Below are positions 35,412 to 44,861 of a DNA stretch of 64,000 nucleotides, one piece after another. The translations under genes and the position numbers were made by a program. The notes under the pieces are model-generated. The model had not been told where the DNA came from. It saw nothing but the letters and a program-made list of their open reading frames with translations, and did no database searches. This stretch comes from Shinella curvata. Its GTDB lineage: Bacteria > Pseudomonadota > Alphaproteobacteria > Rhizobiales > Rhizobiaceae. Location of the stretch: positions 62,001-126,000 of the forward strand of contig NZ_JALJCJ010000009.1 of NCBI RefSeq assembly GCF_022899935.1, written 5' to 3'. Position 1 is the stretch's first letter; each line of letters starts with the position of its first letter.

Positions 35412-35448
35412 AAAGAGACCGGTCTCTTTTCATTTGAGACCGGTATCA
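35412..35448 (+). promoter_or_regulatory. Tandem LacI operators upstream of the second ABC importer
   Basis: AAAGAGACCGGTCTCTTT (35412-35429) is a perfect 18-bp palindrome. TGAGACCGGTATCA (35435-35448) is a second copy with one mismatched pair. Centres are 21 bp apart, two helical turns. A TTGACG at 35371 with a -10-like TAACAA at 35394 lies just upstream. Confidence 0.7.
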
Positions 35449-35571
35449 CGATAAGGAGCAGAAATATTCCGGCATGCGAAGTGATGGGCTGGACGCGCGG
35501 GTGACGCCGCCGTCCCGATAGGATCCGCATGCCTAGTAGACATCGCAGACACCACCAGAGGAGACGAAACA

Positions 35572-36408
35572 ATGCGATTCACCGAAGCTCTCACTTTTCC
35601 CTTTTCCCGGTTGCGTGCCGGCGCCCTCGCGGTTGCCTTTGGAGTGCTGGCGGGCGCTGTTACGCCGGCACTTTCTCAGGACAACCCGCTGGGTCTCATC
35701 GATCCCGCCGTCATCAGCGTCGGTACGATGGGCGATGCCAAGCCCTATGCCTTCACCACCGCCGACGGCAGTTTCACCGGCTTCGACATTGAACTCTTCC
35801 TCAATGTCGCCGAGCGCCTGGGCTTCAAGAAGGAACAGGTGGTCTTCACGGGCCAAGAATTCTCCGCCTTGATGCCGTCGGTCGCCAACAGCCGCTTCGA
35901 CGTCGCCGCCGCCGCGATCGGCACGACGGACAAGCGTAAGGAGTCCGTCGATTTCTCGGATGGTTACCTCGCCGGCTTTCTCACCGTATTGACGCCGGAT
36001 GCCGGTATCACCGACGCGGCCGGCCTCAAGGGTAAGCGCCTTGGCGTGGTGCAGGGCACGCTGCAGGAAATCTATGCCGAGAAAAATTTTGCCGGCGCCG
36101 ATCTGGTGAAGTTCCCGGACAACAACTCCGCCGTCTCCGCGCTCAACAATGGCACGGTCGATGCGCATTTTCTCGATTATGAGGCGGCAAAGGATTATTC
36201 GGCGCGCTATCCCGAGCTGAAGGTCGCCGTCAACATCCCGAGTTTCGACGCACCGGCCGGTTTCGTCGTTCGCAAGGGCAATGACGCGCTGCGCGAAGCG
36301 CTGAACAAGGCCCTCCAGGCCGCCATGCAGGACGGCGCCTGGAAAACCCTGCACGAAAAGTGGTTCCCCAGTACGCCGATGCCGGATGCCTATCTTCCCA
36401 AGCAGTGA
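35572..36408 (+). CDS. Amino acid-type ABC transporter substrate-binding protein
   Basis: A 278-residue periplasmic protein with a long signal peptide cleaved near PALSQ ([20 protein letters not shown]). The binding-protein core reads [57 protein letters not shown] and [19 protein letters not shown], the family 3 pattern for polar amino acids. First gene of the second importer operon; a hairpin follows that may favour its expression over the fused permease-ATPase. Confidence 0.92.
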   Translation: MRFTEALTFPFSRLRAGALAVAFGVLAGAVTPALSQDNPLGLIDPAVISVGTMGDAKPYAFTTADGSFTGFDIELFLNVAERLGFKKEQVVFTGQEFSALMPSVANSRFDVAAAAIGTTDKRKESVDFSDGYLAGFLTVLTPDAGITDAAGLKGKRLGVVQGTLQEIYAEKNFAGADLVKFPDNNSAVSALNNGTVDAHFLDYEAAKDYSARYPELKVAVNIPSFDAPAGFVVRKGNDALREALNKALQAAMQDGAWKTLHEKWFPSTPMPDAYLPKQ

Positions 36409-36418
36409 TGCCGTCTTG

Positions 36419-36445
36419 CCGGTCCGGCCTCGTCGGTCGGACCGG
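36419..36445 (+). terminator. Attenuating hairpin between binding protein and transporter genes
   Basis: CCGGTCCG (36419-36426) pairs with CGGACCGG (36438-36445), followed by TCTTTCTTT. Such hairpins after binding-protein genes commonly terminate part of the transcription or protect the upstream mRNA. Confidence 0.6.
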
Positions 36446-36468
36446 TCTTTCTTTCAAGGGACCTCCTG

Positions 36469-37977
36469 ATGAACTGGCTTGAAAACCTGCGCCGCAGCTT
36501 CCTCGACTGGAACGCCATGGCTGAAGTCCTGCCGACCATGATCACGGTCGGCGTGAAGAACACGCTCATCCTTGCCGCGGCCTCGACGGTGCTGGGCGTC
36601 GCCATCGGCATGGTGCTCGCCATCATGGGCATTTCCAGGTCGCCCTGGCTGCGCATCCCCGCTCGACTCTATACGGATATCTTTCGCGGCTTGCCGGCCA
36701 TCGTCACGATCCTGCTGATCGGCCAGGGGTTTGCCCGCATCGGACGCGAACTGTTCGGTCCGTCGCCCTATCCGCTCGGCATCCTCGCGCTCAGCCTGAT
36801 CGCCGGCGCGTATATCGGAGAGATTTTCCGATCGGGCATCCAGAGCGTCGACCGCGGCCAGATGGAAGCCTGCCGAGCCTTGTCGATGAGCTACGGCCAG
36901 GGCATGCGGCTCATCGTCGTGCCGCAGGGCGTGCGCCGCGTGCTGCCGGCCCTCGTCAACCAGTTCATCGGCAACGTCAAGGATTCGAGCCTGGTCTATT
37001 TCCTCGGCCTGCTGGCCTCGGAGCGCGAGATCTTTCGCGTCGGGCAGGATCAGGCCGTGGTAACGGGCAACCTTTCGCCGCTGCTCCTGGCCGGCGTCTT
37101 CTATCTCGTCGTCACCGTGCCGCTCACCCATATGGTCAACGCCACCGACAACCGCCTGCGCATCGGCAAGCAGCGTCCGGCGGTCGTCACCAGCGGGCTG
37201 GAGGAGGTCAGCGAGCTTGATGGTGCAAGCCGTACTTCCGAAGCTGCCTTCAAGGGTGGCAGTCTCGATGTGCGCAATCTAGGCATGGCCTATGGCGAGC
37301 TCGACGTGCTGAAAGGTGTCGATCTTTCGGTGAAGCCGGGCAGCGTCACCTGCATCATCGGCCCGTCCGGGTCCGGCAAGTCGACGCTTCTGCGCGGGCT
37401 CAACCGTCTCGTCGAGCCGAAGAGCGGCGATATCCTCATCGACGGCGAGAGCATCCTCGCCATGAAGCCGGAAACCCTGCGCCGGCGGGTCGGCATGGTG
37501 TTCCAGCACTTCAACCTCTTTCCCGACCACACGGCGCTGGAAAACGTCATGCTCTCGCTGACGAAGATCAAGGGCCTGCCGAAGGCCGAGGCCGAGCGCA
37601 TAGCCAAGGCGCGGCTTGCCGATGTCGGCCTTGCGAGCCGGCAGCATCACCGTCCCGGCGGCCTCTCGGGCGGCCAGCAGCAGCGCGTCGCCATCGCCCG
37701 CGCGCTCGCCATGGAGCCGGAAGTCATTCTCTTCGACGAAGTGACGAGCGCACTCGATCCCGAACTGGTCAAGGGCGTGCTCAACCTGATGGCCGATCTC
37801 GGCACGCGCGGCATGACCATGGTCGTTGTCACGCATGAGATGGGCTTTGCCCGCCGCGTCGCCGATCAGGTCGTCTTCATGGACGAGGGGCGGGTCGTGG
37901 AAGCGGGCACGCCTGAGGCGATCTTCGACAACCCGCAGAGCCCGCGTCTCCAGCGCTTCCTCGCGGAAGTGCTTTAG
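36469..37977 (+). CDS. Fused ABC transporter permease-ATPase (polar amino acid type)
   Basis: A 502-residue single-chain transporter. Residues about 1-225 form a HisM/GlnP-type permease ([55 protein letters not shown]). After a charged linker of about 40 residues comes a complete ATPase (about 265-502): Walker [29 protein letters not shown], Walker [14 protein letters not shown] (V where P is usual), [11 protein letters not shown]. These parts are normally two proteins, as in the 25249-26948 importer. The linker is colinear with no stop, so this is a true fusion. AGGGA precedes the ATG. Confidence 0.93.
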   Translation: MNWLENLRRSFLDWNAMAEVLPTMITVGVKNTLILAAASTVLGVAIGMVLAIMGISRSPWLRIPARLYTDIFRGLPAIVTILLIGQGFARIGRELFGPSPYPLGILALSLIAGAYIGEIFRSGIQSVDRGQMEACRALSMSYGQGMRLIVVPQGVRRVLPALVNQFIGNVKDSSLVYFLGLLASEREIFRVGQDQAVVTGNLSPLLLAGVFYLVVTVPLTHMVNATDNRLRIGKQRPAVVTSGLEEVSELDGASRTSEAAFKGGSLDVRNLGMAYGELDVLKGVDLSVKPGSVTCIIGPSGSGKSTLLRGLNRLVEPKSGDILIDGESILAMKPETLRRRVGMVFQHFNLFPDHTALENVMLSLTKIKGLPKAEAERIAKARLADVGLASRQHHRPGGLSGGQQQRVAIARALAMEPEVILFDEVTSALDPELVKGVLNLMADLGTRGMTMVVVTHEMGFARRVADQVVFMDEGRVVEAGTPEAIFDNPQSPRLQRFLAEVL

Positions 37978-37995
37978 GCCGGGATGGAGGACACC

Positions 37996-39003
37996 ATGAC
38001 ACCACGGATACGATGGGGCGTGCTCGGCTGCGCGGGCATCGCAGCAAAAGCGGTCATACCCGCCATCCAGTCCAGCCGCCTCGGCCGCGTGACGGCCATT
38101 GCTTCGCGCGATCTGAACAGGGCCACGGAGATGGCGGCGCGCTTCGGCATTCCCAAGGCCCATGGCAGTTATGAGGATCTGCTGGCCGATCCCGAGATCG
38201 ACGCGATCTATAACCCGCTGCCCAACCACCTGCATGTGCCTCTGACGATCAGGGCGCTGGAACATGGCAAGCCGGTGCTCTGCGAAAAGCCGATCGCGCT
38301 GGATGCCGCACAGGCGATGGACCTTGCGGCCGCGCAGAAGGCCGCCGGCCTGCCGGTCGCCGAAGCCTTCATGGTGCGCCATCACGCGCAATGGAAGGCG
38401 GCGCGCGCGCTGGTGACCGAAGGGCGGCTCGGCGAGGTGAGGGCCATCCAGACGATCTTCTCCTACTATCTCGACGACCCGCGAAATGTGCGCAACCAGG
38501 CGGATATTGGCGGGGGCGGCCTGTTTGACGTCGGCTGCTACGCCGTTAACACCGCCCGCTTCCTGTTCGGTGCCGAGCCGCTACGGGCGATCGCCCTGAT
38601 GGACAGGGATCCCGCGTTCGGCACGGACCGGCTGACGAGCGGGCTGCTGGCGTTTCCCGAGGGCCGGCAGCTTGCCTTCACCTGTTCGACCCAGCTTGTC
38701 CTCACGCAGAAGGTCACGATGCTCGGAACGCGGGCGCGCCTGGAAATCCCCATTCCCTTCAATGCCCCGCCTGATGCACCGACCCGGCTCGTGCTGGACG
38801 ACGGCCGCGATCTTGCCGGCGGCGGACGCGAGGAGATCGCCATCGCGCCGGTCGACCAGTACCGCGAGCAGGCCGATGCGTTCGCCGAAGCCGTTCTCAC
38901 CGGCACGCCGCTCGAAACTGGGCTGGACGATGCGATCGCCAATATGAAGGCCATCGACGCGCTCTTCCGCTCCGCTACCAGTGGCCGCTGGGAAGAGCCG
39001 TAA
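37996..39003 (+). CDS. Gfo/Idh/MocA family NAD(P)-dependent oxidoreductase
   Basis: A 335-residue sugar dehydrogenase-type enzyme. Start at ATG 37996 with GGAGG five bases upstream. The N-terminal Rossmann motif is WGVLGCAGIAAKAVIPAI, followed by AIYNPLPNHLHVPLTIRALE and the conserved catalytic EKPIALDA. The second domain has GGGGLFDVGCYAVNTARFLF. Close relatives oxidise inositols, glucose-type sugars or, in rhizopine/opine pathways, sugar-amine derivatives. It begins 18 bases after the fused transporter and is followed by the DAO gene, all one operon. Confidence 0.92.
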   Translation: MTPRIRWGVLGCAGIAAKAVIPAIQSSRLGRVTAIASRDLNRATEMAARFGIPKAHGSYEDLLADPEIDAIYNPLPNHLHVPLTIRALEHGKPVLCEKPIALDAAQAMDLAAAQKAAGLPVAEAFMVRHHAQWKAARALVTEGRLGEVRAIQTIFSYYLDDPRNVRNQADIGGGGLFDVGCYAVNTARFLFGAEPLRAIALMDRDPAFGTDRLTSGLLAFPEGRQLAFTCSTQLVLTQKVTMLGTRARLEIPIPFNAPPDAPTRLVLDDGRDLAGGGREEIAIAPVDQYREQADAFAEAVLTGTPLETGLDDAIANMKAIDALFRSATSGRWEEP

Positions 39004-39047
39004 CCGCCTGATCCAACTGCATGACCAACCGATTGAAAGACACCACA

Positions 39048-40178
39048 ATGACCGACACCATCATCTCCTCGGCCGTCATCATAGGCGCCGGCATCTTCGG
39101 CGTTTCCACCGGCGTCCAGCTTGCCCGGCGCGGCATGCGCGTCACCATCCTCAATGACGGCCCGCCGGCCAACGGCGCCTCCGGCCGCTCGCTGTCCTGG
39201 CTGAATTCGGCACGCATGCGCTCCGAGCCCTATCACCGGCTGCGCATGGCCGGCATCGATCGCTACCGCACGCTTTCGGCGCGGTTTCCGGATGCCGACT
39301 GGCTTCGCTTCGACGGCGGCCTGACCTGGGATGCCGACGACGCGCGCAACGAGATCGACGCGGCCTATCGTTACGAAGTCTCGCTTGCCTATGATGCGCA
39401 GTGGCTTCCGGCCGCTGCCGTCGCCGGTGTCACGCCCGGCATCGATGCCAGGGCGATCACGCCGCAGGGCGCTATCTTCAATCCCGGCGAAGGCTGGGTC
39501 GATCTGCCCGTGCTGGTCGGCCTGCTTCTCAGGGAGTTCTCCTCGCTCGGCGGCGTGCTGGTAACCGATCAGGGGGCCGCGCGGGCCGTGATCGAGGGTG
39601 GCCGTGCCGTCGGTGCCGAAACCGCGACGGGCCAGCTTTTCCTGGCCGATGCCGTCGTGCTGGCGACCGGCCCCGCCGTGCCGAAGATGGCAGCGGCGAG
39701 CGGGCAGACTATCGGTGACGGGACGCCCGTCGCCCTTCTCGTGCAGACCAAGCCGCTCGCCCATCCCCTGCGTGCTGTCCTGAACACGCCGCGTGTCGCG
39801 GTGCGCCCCGCGCCGGGCGGCGCCTTCTCGATCGACGCCGACTGGGCGGCCGACGAGGGGGTGACGTTGCGCGCCGATGGCGGATACGACATCGACGACA
39901 CGGTGGTCGCAGCGCTTCTGGCCGAAGCCGCGAAGGTGATGGAGGGCAATCCGAAGCTCGAGGTCGCCACGATCGGCGTCGGCGGCAAGCCGATCCCTGG
40001 CGACGGCGAGCCGGTTGTCGGCGCGCTCAAGGACATCCCCGGCTATCACGTCGCCTTCAGCCACAGCGGCGCGACACTCGGCCTCATCGTCGGCGAGTTG
40101 CTCGCTTTCGAGGTTGCGACGGGCGGTGAGCACCCGATGTTGGCGACGTTTCGGCCGGAGCGGTTCTCTGCGGTTTGA
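39048..40178 (+). CDS. FAD-dependent D-amino acid dehydrogenase/oxidase-like enzyme
   Basis: A 376-residue DAO-family flavoenzyme. FAD motif SAVIIGAGIFGVSTGVQLAR, then GASGRSLSWLNSARMRSEPY; the C-terminal FAD contact is HSGATLGLIVGELLAFEVAT. This fold oxidises amine carbons of D-amino acids, sarcosine, glycine or opine/Amadori-type secondary amines. ATG 39048 begins the domain; ATG 39021 is in frame. It is the last gene of the second importer operon, so the imported molecule is probably an amine. Confidence 0.88.
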   Translation: MTDTIISSAVIIGAGIFGVSTGVQLARRGMRVTILNDGPPANGASGRSLSWLNSARMRSEPYHRLRMAGIDRYRTLSARFPDADWLRFDGGLTWDADDARNEIDAAYRYEVSLAYDAQWLPAAAVAGVTPGIDARAITPQGAIFNPGEGWVDLPVLVGLLLREFSSLGGVLVTDQGAARAVIEGGRAVGAETATGQLFLADAVVLATGPAVPKMAAASGQTIGDGTPVALLVQTKPLAHPLRAVLNTPRVAVRPAPGGAFSIDADWAADEGVTLRADGGYDIDDTVVAALLAEAAKVMEGNPKLEVATIGVGGKPIPGDGEPVVGALKDIPGYHVAFSHSGATLGLIVGELLAFEVATGGEHPMLATFRPERFSAV

Positions 40179-40205
40179 TCCGTTCGTAACAAATATCAAG
40201 ACCAC

Positions 40206-40236
40206 AAGCCTACCGCTTCGGCGGTGGGCTTCTATT
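40206..40236 (+). terminator. Rho-independent terminator after the DAO gene
   Basis: AAGCCTACCGC, loop TTCG, GCGGTGGGCTT: an 11-bp stem (one T-G pair) with a stable UUCG tetraloop, followed by CTATTT. It closes the 35572-40178 operon. Confidence 0.85.
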
Positions 40237-40526
40237 TAACATCTCTGTTCGGAACTCCAGTTCCGATCACCCGCTCGATCATTAGCGGAGGGCTGCAGTG
40301 CCGGGGTTCCAGTGTACAGAATTTTGATGAGCGGACACAACGTGGAACAGATCGCCACTCGCCTGGTTAGCAAGCGCCGGTCATGATGTCCCTCCCGGCA
40401 GGCCGGTTCTCTCTTCGTTGATCGCCGGCCTTGGTGGCTGCTTGCTCGGCCCGTGTTCCGGGTGAGCGGCCGCCTGCCACGAGGCTTCTGACGGAGAGAC
40501 AAAGGGTGGGTCAATCTGAAATGCCA

Positions 40527-40551
40527 GGAACAAACGCGCTGCCGTCAGGTT
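40527..40551 (+). promoter_or_regulatory. EcfG-type promoter for DUF2934-glgA
   Basis: GGAAC (40527-40531), 16 bases, GGTT (40548-40551); 72 bases before the DUF2934 start. Confidence 0.65.
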
Positions 40552-40622
40552 AGGGCTGAAACCAGTCCGTGGAGGGGCAAGGCCTCGATCCGGGCAGAAC
40601 GCCAGCGAGCGAGGGACGTGCC

Positions 40623-40865
40623 ATGGTCGATTTTGAAGAGCTTGTTCGCACTGAAGCATATCTAATTTGGGAATCGGCGGGCCGGCCTGACGGACAGGAT
40701 CATGAGCACTGGCAGATGGCGCTAGCCCGCATGAATTCTCGTATGCAGGAAACCCGAACCCGAAAAACAGCTGTGGTGGTGCCTCTTGCCGTATCGCGTG
40801 TTGTTCTTTCCTCCCGGAAACATAAGCGCCGAGAAGCGAGCGCCAACCGGATCGCTTCTGCCTGA
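40623..40865 (+). CDS. DUF2934 family protein
   Basis: An 80-residue basic protein. Its first 35 residues, EELVRTEAYLIWESAGRPDG and QDHEHWQMAL, are the DUF2934 motif (A-Y-x-x-W-E-x-x-G-x-P-x-G-x-x-x-x-x-W). GAGGGA precedes the ATG at 40623. Function unknown; DUF2934 genes often travel with stress and glycogen genes in rhizobia. It is followed 59 bases later by glgA and shares its EcfG-type promoter. Confidence 0.85.
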   Translation: MVDFEELVRTEAYLIWESAGRPDGQDHEHWQMALARMNSRMQETRTRKTAVVVPLAVSRVVLSSRKHKRREASANRIASA

Positions 40866-40924
40866 GCGGCCATACCCCCGCGCCTCGGCGACGTTTGTGA
40901 GCAACGGAGATTCACCTTCCGGCT

Positions 40925-42409
40925 ATGCACGTTCTTTCTGTCGTGTCCGAGATCTATCCGCTTATTAAAACCGGTGGGCTGGCTGACGTCGCCGGAGCGC
41001 TCCCAAAGGCATTGGCTACCCAAGGCATTAGGGTTCTATCGCTCGTGCCGGGCTATCCTCAGGTTCTCGCACGACTCCCTCACAGGAAAGAAGCCGGCCG
41101 CCTCGAGGGGGTGCTCGGCCACACCGCGATTGTGACGCGTGCGCAAACCGAAGGTCTTGACCTGCTTGTCCTCGAAATCCCCGAACTGTTCGATCGGGCC
41201 GGAGGCCCCTATCTCGATGAACATGGGCGCGATCACCCCGATAACTGGCTGCGCTTTGCTGCTTTTTCTCTTGCAGGTGCCCGGATTGGCCTTGGTGAAC
41301 TGCCGCATTTGAAGCTCGATCTCGTTCACGTCCATGACTGGCAGGCGGCACTTCTCCCGGTTTATCTTCGACACAAGTACGCAAGCACACTGCCCGTCGT
41401 GTGCACGATCCATAATCTCGCTTTTCAAGGGCAATTCGCTTTCCATATCGCACCGCGACTTGAACTGCCGTCTTCGGCCCTCGATGTCGATTGCCTGGAA
41501 TACTATGGCGGCATCGGTTTTTTGAAAGGTGGCCTTACCTGTTCGGACATCGTGACGACCGTCAGCCCCACCTATGCAAGGGAAATCCTTTCACCAGAGC
41601 TGGGCATGGGTCTCGATGGCGTCTTGCAGACGCGTCGGTCGGCGCTCTACGGAATCGTCAATGGAATCGACACAGAGGTGTGGAATCCGGCAGTGGATCC
41701 GCATCTTCCAAAGACATATGACGTTCGGTCACTGGCACGTCGCCAACAGAACCGTGCCGCGCTGCTTGGCTGTTTCGGCCTCATTGATCATGGGGGGCCT
41801 CTCTTTGCAGCGTTGACGCGCCTAACATGGCAAAAGGGCGCGGACATGCTGCCGGAAGTGGTGGAAGAGATCGTCGCGCATGGGGGACATCTCGTAATCT
41901 GCGGGCAGGGGGACCGTGCGATTGAAACAGCTCTGCAGAATTGTGCGGAACGCCATCATGAGCGTATCGGCCTGCACGTCGGCTACAGCGAGGACTTGGC
42001 TCATCTGATCGTTTCGGGATCTGATATCCTTGTCCAACCTTCGCGATTCGAACCCTGTGGCCTGACACAGCTTTACGCCATGCGATATGGTGCCATACCT
42101 CTCGTCGGCCGCACTGGTGGGCTCTCCGAAACGATAATTGACGCCAACGATGCCGCGATGGCGCGGGAAGTCGCAACAGGCTTCCAGTTTCACCCGGTTG
42201 AGCCACACAGTCTTCGTGAGGCCGTTCGGCGCGCATGCGACGCATACTCTGACCGAAGCTCTTGGTCCAGTCTCCAACGACAGGCGATGAAGGCGGATTT
42301 TTCCTGGGAACGGAGTGCTGCGCAATATGCCCAATTGTTCGAAGCAGTCTGGACGGCCTGGCACCAGTCGACGGGCGGTTCAGCGCCAGCCTCGGCGGGC
42401 CACGCCTAG
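40925..42409 (+). CDS. glgA: Glycogen synthase (ADP-glucose type)
   Basis: A 494-residue GT5 glycogen synthase that extends alpha-1,4-glucan from ADP-glucose in the cytoplasm. KTGGLADVAGALPKAL near the N-terminus binds ADP-glucose, DLVHVHDWQAALLP and YGIVNGIDTEVWNP are family motifs, and the C-terminal catalytic block PSRFEPCGLTQLYAMRYG carries the active-site Glu. Length is normal. Unusually, no glgC, glgB or glgP accompanies it, so it is probably an accessory copy. With treZ at 51943 it suggests glucan storage and conversion to trehalose under stress. Confidence 0.95.
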   Translation: MHVLSVVSEIYPLIKTGGLADVAGALPKALATQGIRVLSLVPGYPQVLARLPHRKEAGRLEGVLGHTAIVTRAQTEGLDLLVLEIPELFDRAGGPYLDEHGRDHPDNWLRFAAFSLAGARIGLGELPHLKLDLVHVHDWQAALLPVYLRHKYASTLPVVCTIHNLAFQGQFAFHIAPRLELPSSALDVDCLEYYGGIGFLKGGLTCSDIVTTVSPTYAREILSPELGMGLDGVLQTRRSALYGIVNGIDTEVWNPAVDPHLPKTYDVRSLARRQQNRAALLGCFGLIDHGGPLFAALTRLTWQKGADMLPEVVEEIVAHGGHLVICGQGDRAIETALQNCAERHHERIGLHVGYSEDLAHLIVSGSDILVQPSRFEPCGLTQLYAMRYGAIPLVGRTGGLSETIIDANDAAMAREVATGFQFHPVEPHSLREAVRRACDAYSDRSSWSSLQRQAMKADFSWERSAAQYAQLFEAVWTAWHQSTGGSAPASAGHA

Positions 42410-42438
42410 CGGTCAGATTTCGGGTCGTTCGCTTCGAA

Positions 42439-42966
42439 TTATTGCTCACCGTCCGTCAAGGTAGCCGGTGAAGCCAGCGATAGCGCCCTCACTTCAAGCA
42501 TGTGCAGCTCGGGATACGTCTTTTCGGCATAGGCGCGAACTTTGCCGGCGATGCCGTCCTGTATGAATGTCAGGTAGAGTTTTTTGATCTCGGCATGGGT
42601 CGTCATTTGTGCCGACATGTAGGCGGCGTCGAAGTCGGCTGCTGGGGCCTCTTGAAGCGCCTTGAGGCCTTGAGCCTGCTCGGCTGGCAGGCTGGGCGAG
42701 ACCGCCGCTTTCTCAGCTTCTGCCGCAGCTTTAAGCTCCTTTTCGGCAGCGGCGATAATCTCGACGGTTTCATTTGCGTAGGTTCGCGTCGCCGGTTTGG
42801 TGGCCCTCGATTGGGCAAGCGTACCCGACTGGATGAGAAACTGGTTCAGCGAAGCGGCTGCATCGACGAATTGTGCGGCAGGCTCCGCCAGCGCACTTGA
42901 TGTCCAGATGCATACAGCAAAGCCGATTGCGTGCGATGTTACTCGGCTGAAGGTGCGATACTGCAT
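42439..42966 (-). CDS. DUF4142 domain secreted protein
   Basis: A 175-residue protein with an N-terminal signal peptide (HAIGFAVCIWTSSALAEPA) and a helical DUF4142-like domain of ferritin-like topology (AAASLNQFLIQSGTLAQSRA, DFDAAYMSAQMTTHAEIKKL, YLTFIQDG). A second family member lies at 55109. Function is not known; such proteins are common in stress regulons. Start at ATG 42966 with AGAGAGG upstream. A minus-strand EcfG-type promoter is at 43000-43024. Confidence 0.82.
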   Translation of the reverse strand: MQYRTFSRVTSHAIGFAVCIWTSSALAEPAAQFVDAAASLNQFLIQSGTLAQSRATKPATRTYANETVEIIAAAEKELKAAAEAEKAAVSPSLPAEQAQGLKALQEAPAADFDAAYMSAQMTTHAEIKKLYLTFIQDGIAGKVRAYAEKTYPELHMLEVRALSLASPATLTDGEQ

Positions 42967-42999
42967 GGTTTTTGCCTCTCTGGTCTCGCCGGTCCTTCG

Positions 43000-43024
43000 A
43001 ACCTCCAATCGTCCTTTTGGTTCC
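43000..43024 (-). promoter_or_regulatory. EcfG-type promoter for the first DUF4142 gene
   Basis: Minus strand GGAAC (43024-43020), 16 bases, GGTT (43003-43000), 34 bases before the ATG at 42966. Confidence 0.65.
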
Positions 43025-43029
43025 CTAGA

Positions 43030-43449
43030 TTAGTCCGCGTCGTTCGGCGTCGGCTTGTGAACGGGGTCATTTTCCCTGTCCAGGACGCCCTGCTCAGCTT
43101 TGTAAAAATACTGGCTGTTTACGAGCCATCCTTTGAGTGGCCGGAGAGGAAGGAGACAGGCCAGCAGGACGAGTGGACCCGTCGTCGCGACCTGGACCCA
43201 TAGGGGTGGACTGTGAACCACTTCGAGCCAAGTCGCGAACGCCACGGCAGGGACACAGGTGAAGCAGATGACGAAGAAGGCAGGACCGTCCGCGGGATCG
43301 GCAAAGGAATAGTCGAGCCCGCAAACTTCGCATTCTGGCTTCAAGGTGAGGTAGCCATTAAACAGATGCCCTCGACCGCAACGGGGGCATAGACCCCTGA
43401 TCCCTGTGCGATAGGGCGAGATCGGCGGCCACTCCTTCGTCGCGCTCAT
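43030..43449 (-). CDS. DUF983 family membrane protein
   Basis: A 139-residue protein with a zinc-ribbon-like start (GLCPRCGRGHLFNGYLTLKP, then CEVCG) and two membrane helices (FFVICFTCVPAVAFATWLEV and VQVATTGPLVLLACLLPL). This is the DUF983 layout; function unknown. Its ATG overlaps the stop of the NDH-2 gene (ATGA), so the two are translationally coupled and it may assist the quinone-linked dehydrogenase. Confidence 0.9.
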   Translation of the reverse strand: MSATKEWPPISPYRTGIRGLCPRCGRGHLFNGYLTLKPECEVCGLDYSFADPADGPAFFVICFTCVPAVAFATWLEVVHSPPLWVQVATTGPLVLLACLLPLRPLKGWLVNSQYFYKAEQGVLDRENDPVHKPTPNDAD

Positions 43450-44816
43450 GGTAGATGCTCCTTAGATTGCGACCGCTCCTTTCTTCCTGGCTCCGGCTCG
43501 TGTACCGGCTGCGTTCGTGCGCCGTCGCCTCCTGAGCGGATATGGTCTTCGTCGATTATCCGGGCGCCGCGCTGTCTTGTGAAATAGCGAAAAACCCATT
43601 GAACGGTGACAAGCAGGCGCTTCTCGAAGTTGATCAGCAGATAGACGTGTACGAACGCCCACAGGAACCAGGCAAGCCGGCCTTTCAGTGTCCACTTTCC
43701 GAAATCGAAGATCGCGGCGTTTCGGCCGATCACGGCGGTGTTGCCGCGATTGTGAAATCGGAATGGCGGGATATCGCGGGATCCGGCAAATTCCTTCTTG
43801 ATCCGCCGGGCAAGGTAGACACCCTGCTGTTTGGCGACCTGCGCCAACGCGGGGAGTGCTGCACCGTTCTCGTCGAGAGCGAGTGCGGTGTCACCAATGG
43901 CATAGATATCGGGATAGTCTTTTACCGACAGGTCGCTTTCGACCGGTATCCGTCCCTGGCGGCCACCGGCACGGCCCAGCCAATCTGCAGCCGGCGAGGC
44001 GCGAACACCCGCGCCCCAGATCACACACCCTGTGTCGATCCGTTCGCCATCGAGGAAAACCGAACGGTCATCGAGTGCCGTGACCCGGCGGTCCGTGATG
44101 ATGCGAACGCCGATACCATTCAGGTAGTGGTGAGCATAGGCAGCAAGCTTTTCCGGGAACGCGGACAGGATGCGCGGCGCGGCCTCGATGAGAACGACCT
44201 CGAAATCGCTTTCGCCGATCGTCCTGAAATCGCGGGCGATCATGTAGCGCGCCAGTTCCGAGATCGCTCCTGCCATCTCGACGCCGGTCGGTCCTCCACC
44301 GATGATCACGAAGGTTAGAAGCTTGCGGCGCTCGACCGGATCGAAGATACGCTCGGCGCGCTCGAAGGCCGCCAGCAACCGATGCCTGATCAAGCGCGCC
44401 TCATGGATGGTCTTGAGGCCGGGAGCGTAGGCTTTCCATTCATCCTTTCCGAAGTAATTGTACTCCGAGCCAGTCGCGATCACGAGCCTGTCGTAGGGAA
44501 AGAAGTCACCACCCTTCAGGGCGACGCAGCGTTGAGCATGATCGACACCTTTGACCTCGCCTAGCACGACGCGAACATTGCGAAACCGGCCTAGTGTCCG
44601 CCGCACAGGCTCTGCAATATCGGCTGGAGACAAAGCGGCGGTCGCGACCTGATAAAGCAGCGGCTGAAAGAGGTTATGGTTGCGCCGATCGATAACTGTG
44701 ACATCGATGTCGGTATTGCCAAGGCCGCCCGCACAGGCAAGTCCTCCGAATCCTGCCCCGACAATAACGACCCTGGGCCGTGAATGCGCGGCCCGTTTGG
44801 TGTGTGGTTGTGACAT
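43446..44816 (-). CDS. Type II NADH:quinone oxidoreductase (NDH-2)-like
   Basis: A 456-residue single-subunit, non-proton-pumping dehydrogenase that passes electrons from NADH to quinone. FAD motif VVIVGAGFGGLACAGGL, NLFQPLLYQVATAALSPADI (a clear NDH-2 hallmark), NADH motif FVIIGGGPTGVEMAGAISEL, second FAD motif IYAIGDTA, and the C-terminal amphipathic membrane anchor WFLWAFVHVYLLINFEKRLL. Runs with DUF983, and its likely promoter is the EcfG-type site at 45110-45134, upstream of a small frameshifted gene. Switching to NDH-2 under stress would limit membrane over-reduction. Confidence 0.93.
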   Translation of the reverse strand: MSQPHTKRAAHSRPRVVIVGAGFGGLACAGGLGNTDIDVTVIDRRNHNLFQPLLYQVATAALSPADIAEPVRRTLGRFRNVRVVLGEVKGVDHAQRCVALKGGDFFPYDRLVIATGSEYNYFGKDEWKAYAPGLKTIHEARLIRHRLLAAFERAERIFDPVERRKLLTFVIIGGGPTGVEMAGAISELARYMIARDFRTIGESDFEVVLIEAAPRILSAFPEKLAAYAHHYLNGIGVRIITDRRVTALDDRSVFLDGERIDTGCVIWGAGVRASPAADWLGRAGGRQGRIPVESDLSVKDYPDIYAIGDTALALDENGAALPALAQVAKQQGVYLARRIKKEFAGSRDIPPFRFHNRGNTAVIGRNAAIFDFGKWTLKGRLAWFLWAFVHVYLLINFEKRLLVTVQWVFRYFTRQRGARIIDEDHIRSGGDGARTQPVHEPEPGRKERSQSKEHLP

Positions 44817-44861
44817 GACGTTGGTTCCCTTTCGGCCGGCGTCTGCACGAAGACAAGATGT

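Larger units (their letters stand above)
40179..40622. other. Intergenic stretch of 444 bases
   Basis: Holds the terminator of the catabolic operon (40206-40236) and the EcfG-type promoter of the next operon (40527-40551). No coding frame in it is convincing; the minus-strand frames have no ribosome sites or recognisable products. It marks the boundary between the catabolic island and the stress island. Confidence 0.6.

Noticed and set aside
38538-40205. Minus-strand open frame of 555 codons opposite the Gfo/Idh and DAO genes
   Set aside because: Covers two well-supported genes in antisense and spans their junction; composition typical of a shadow frame.
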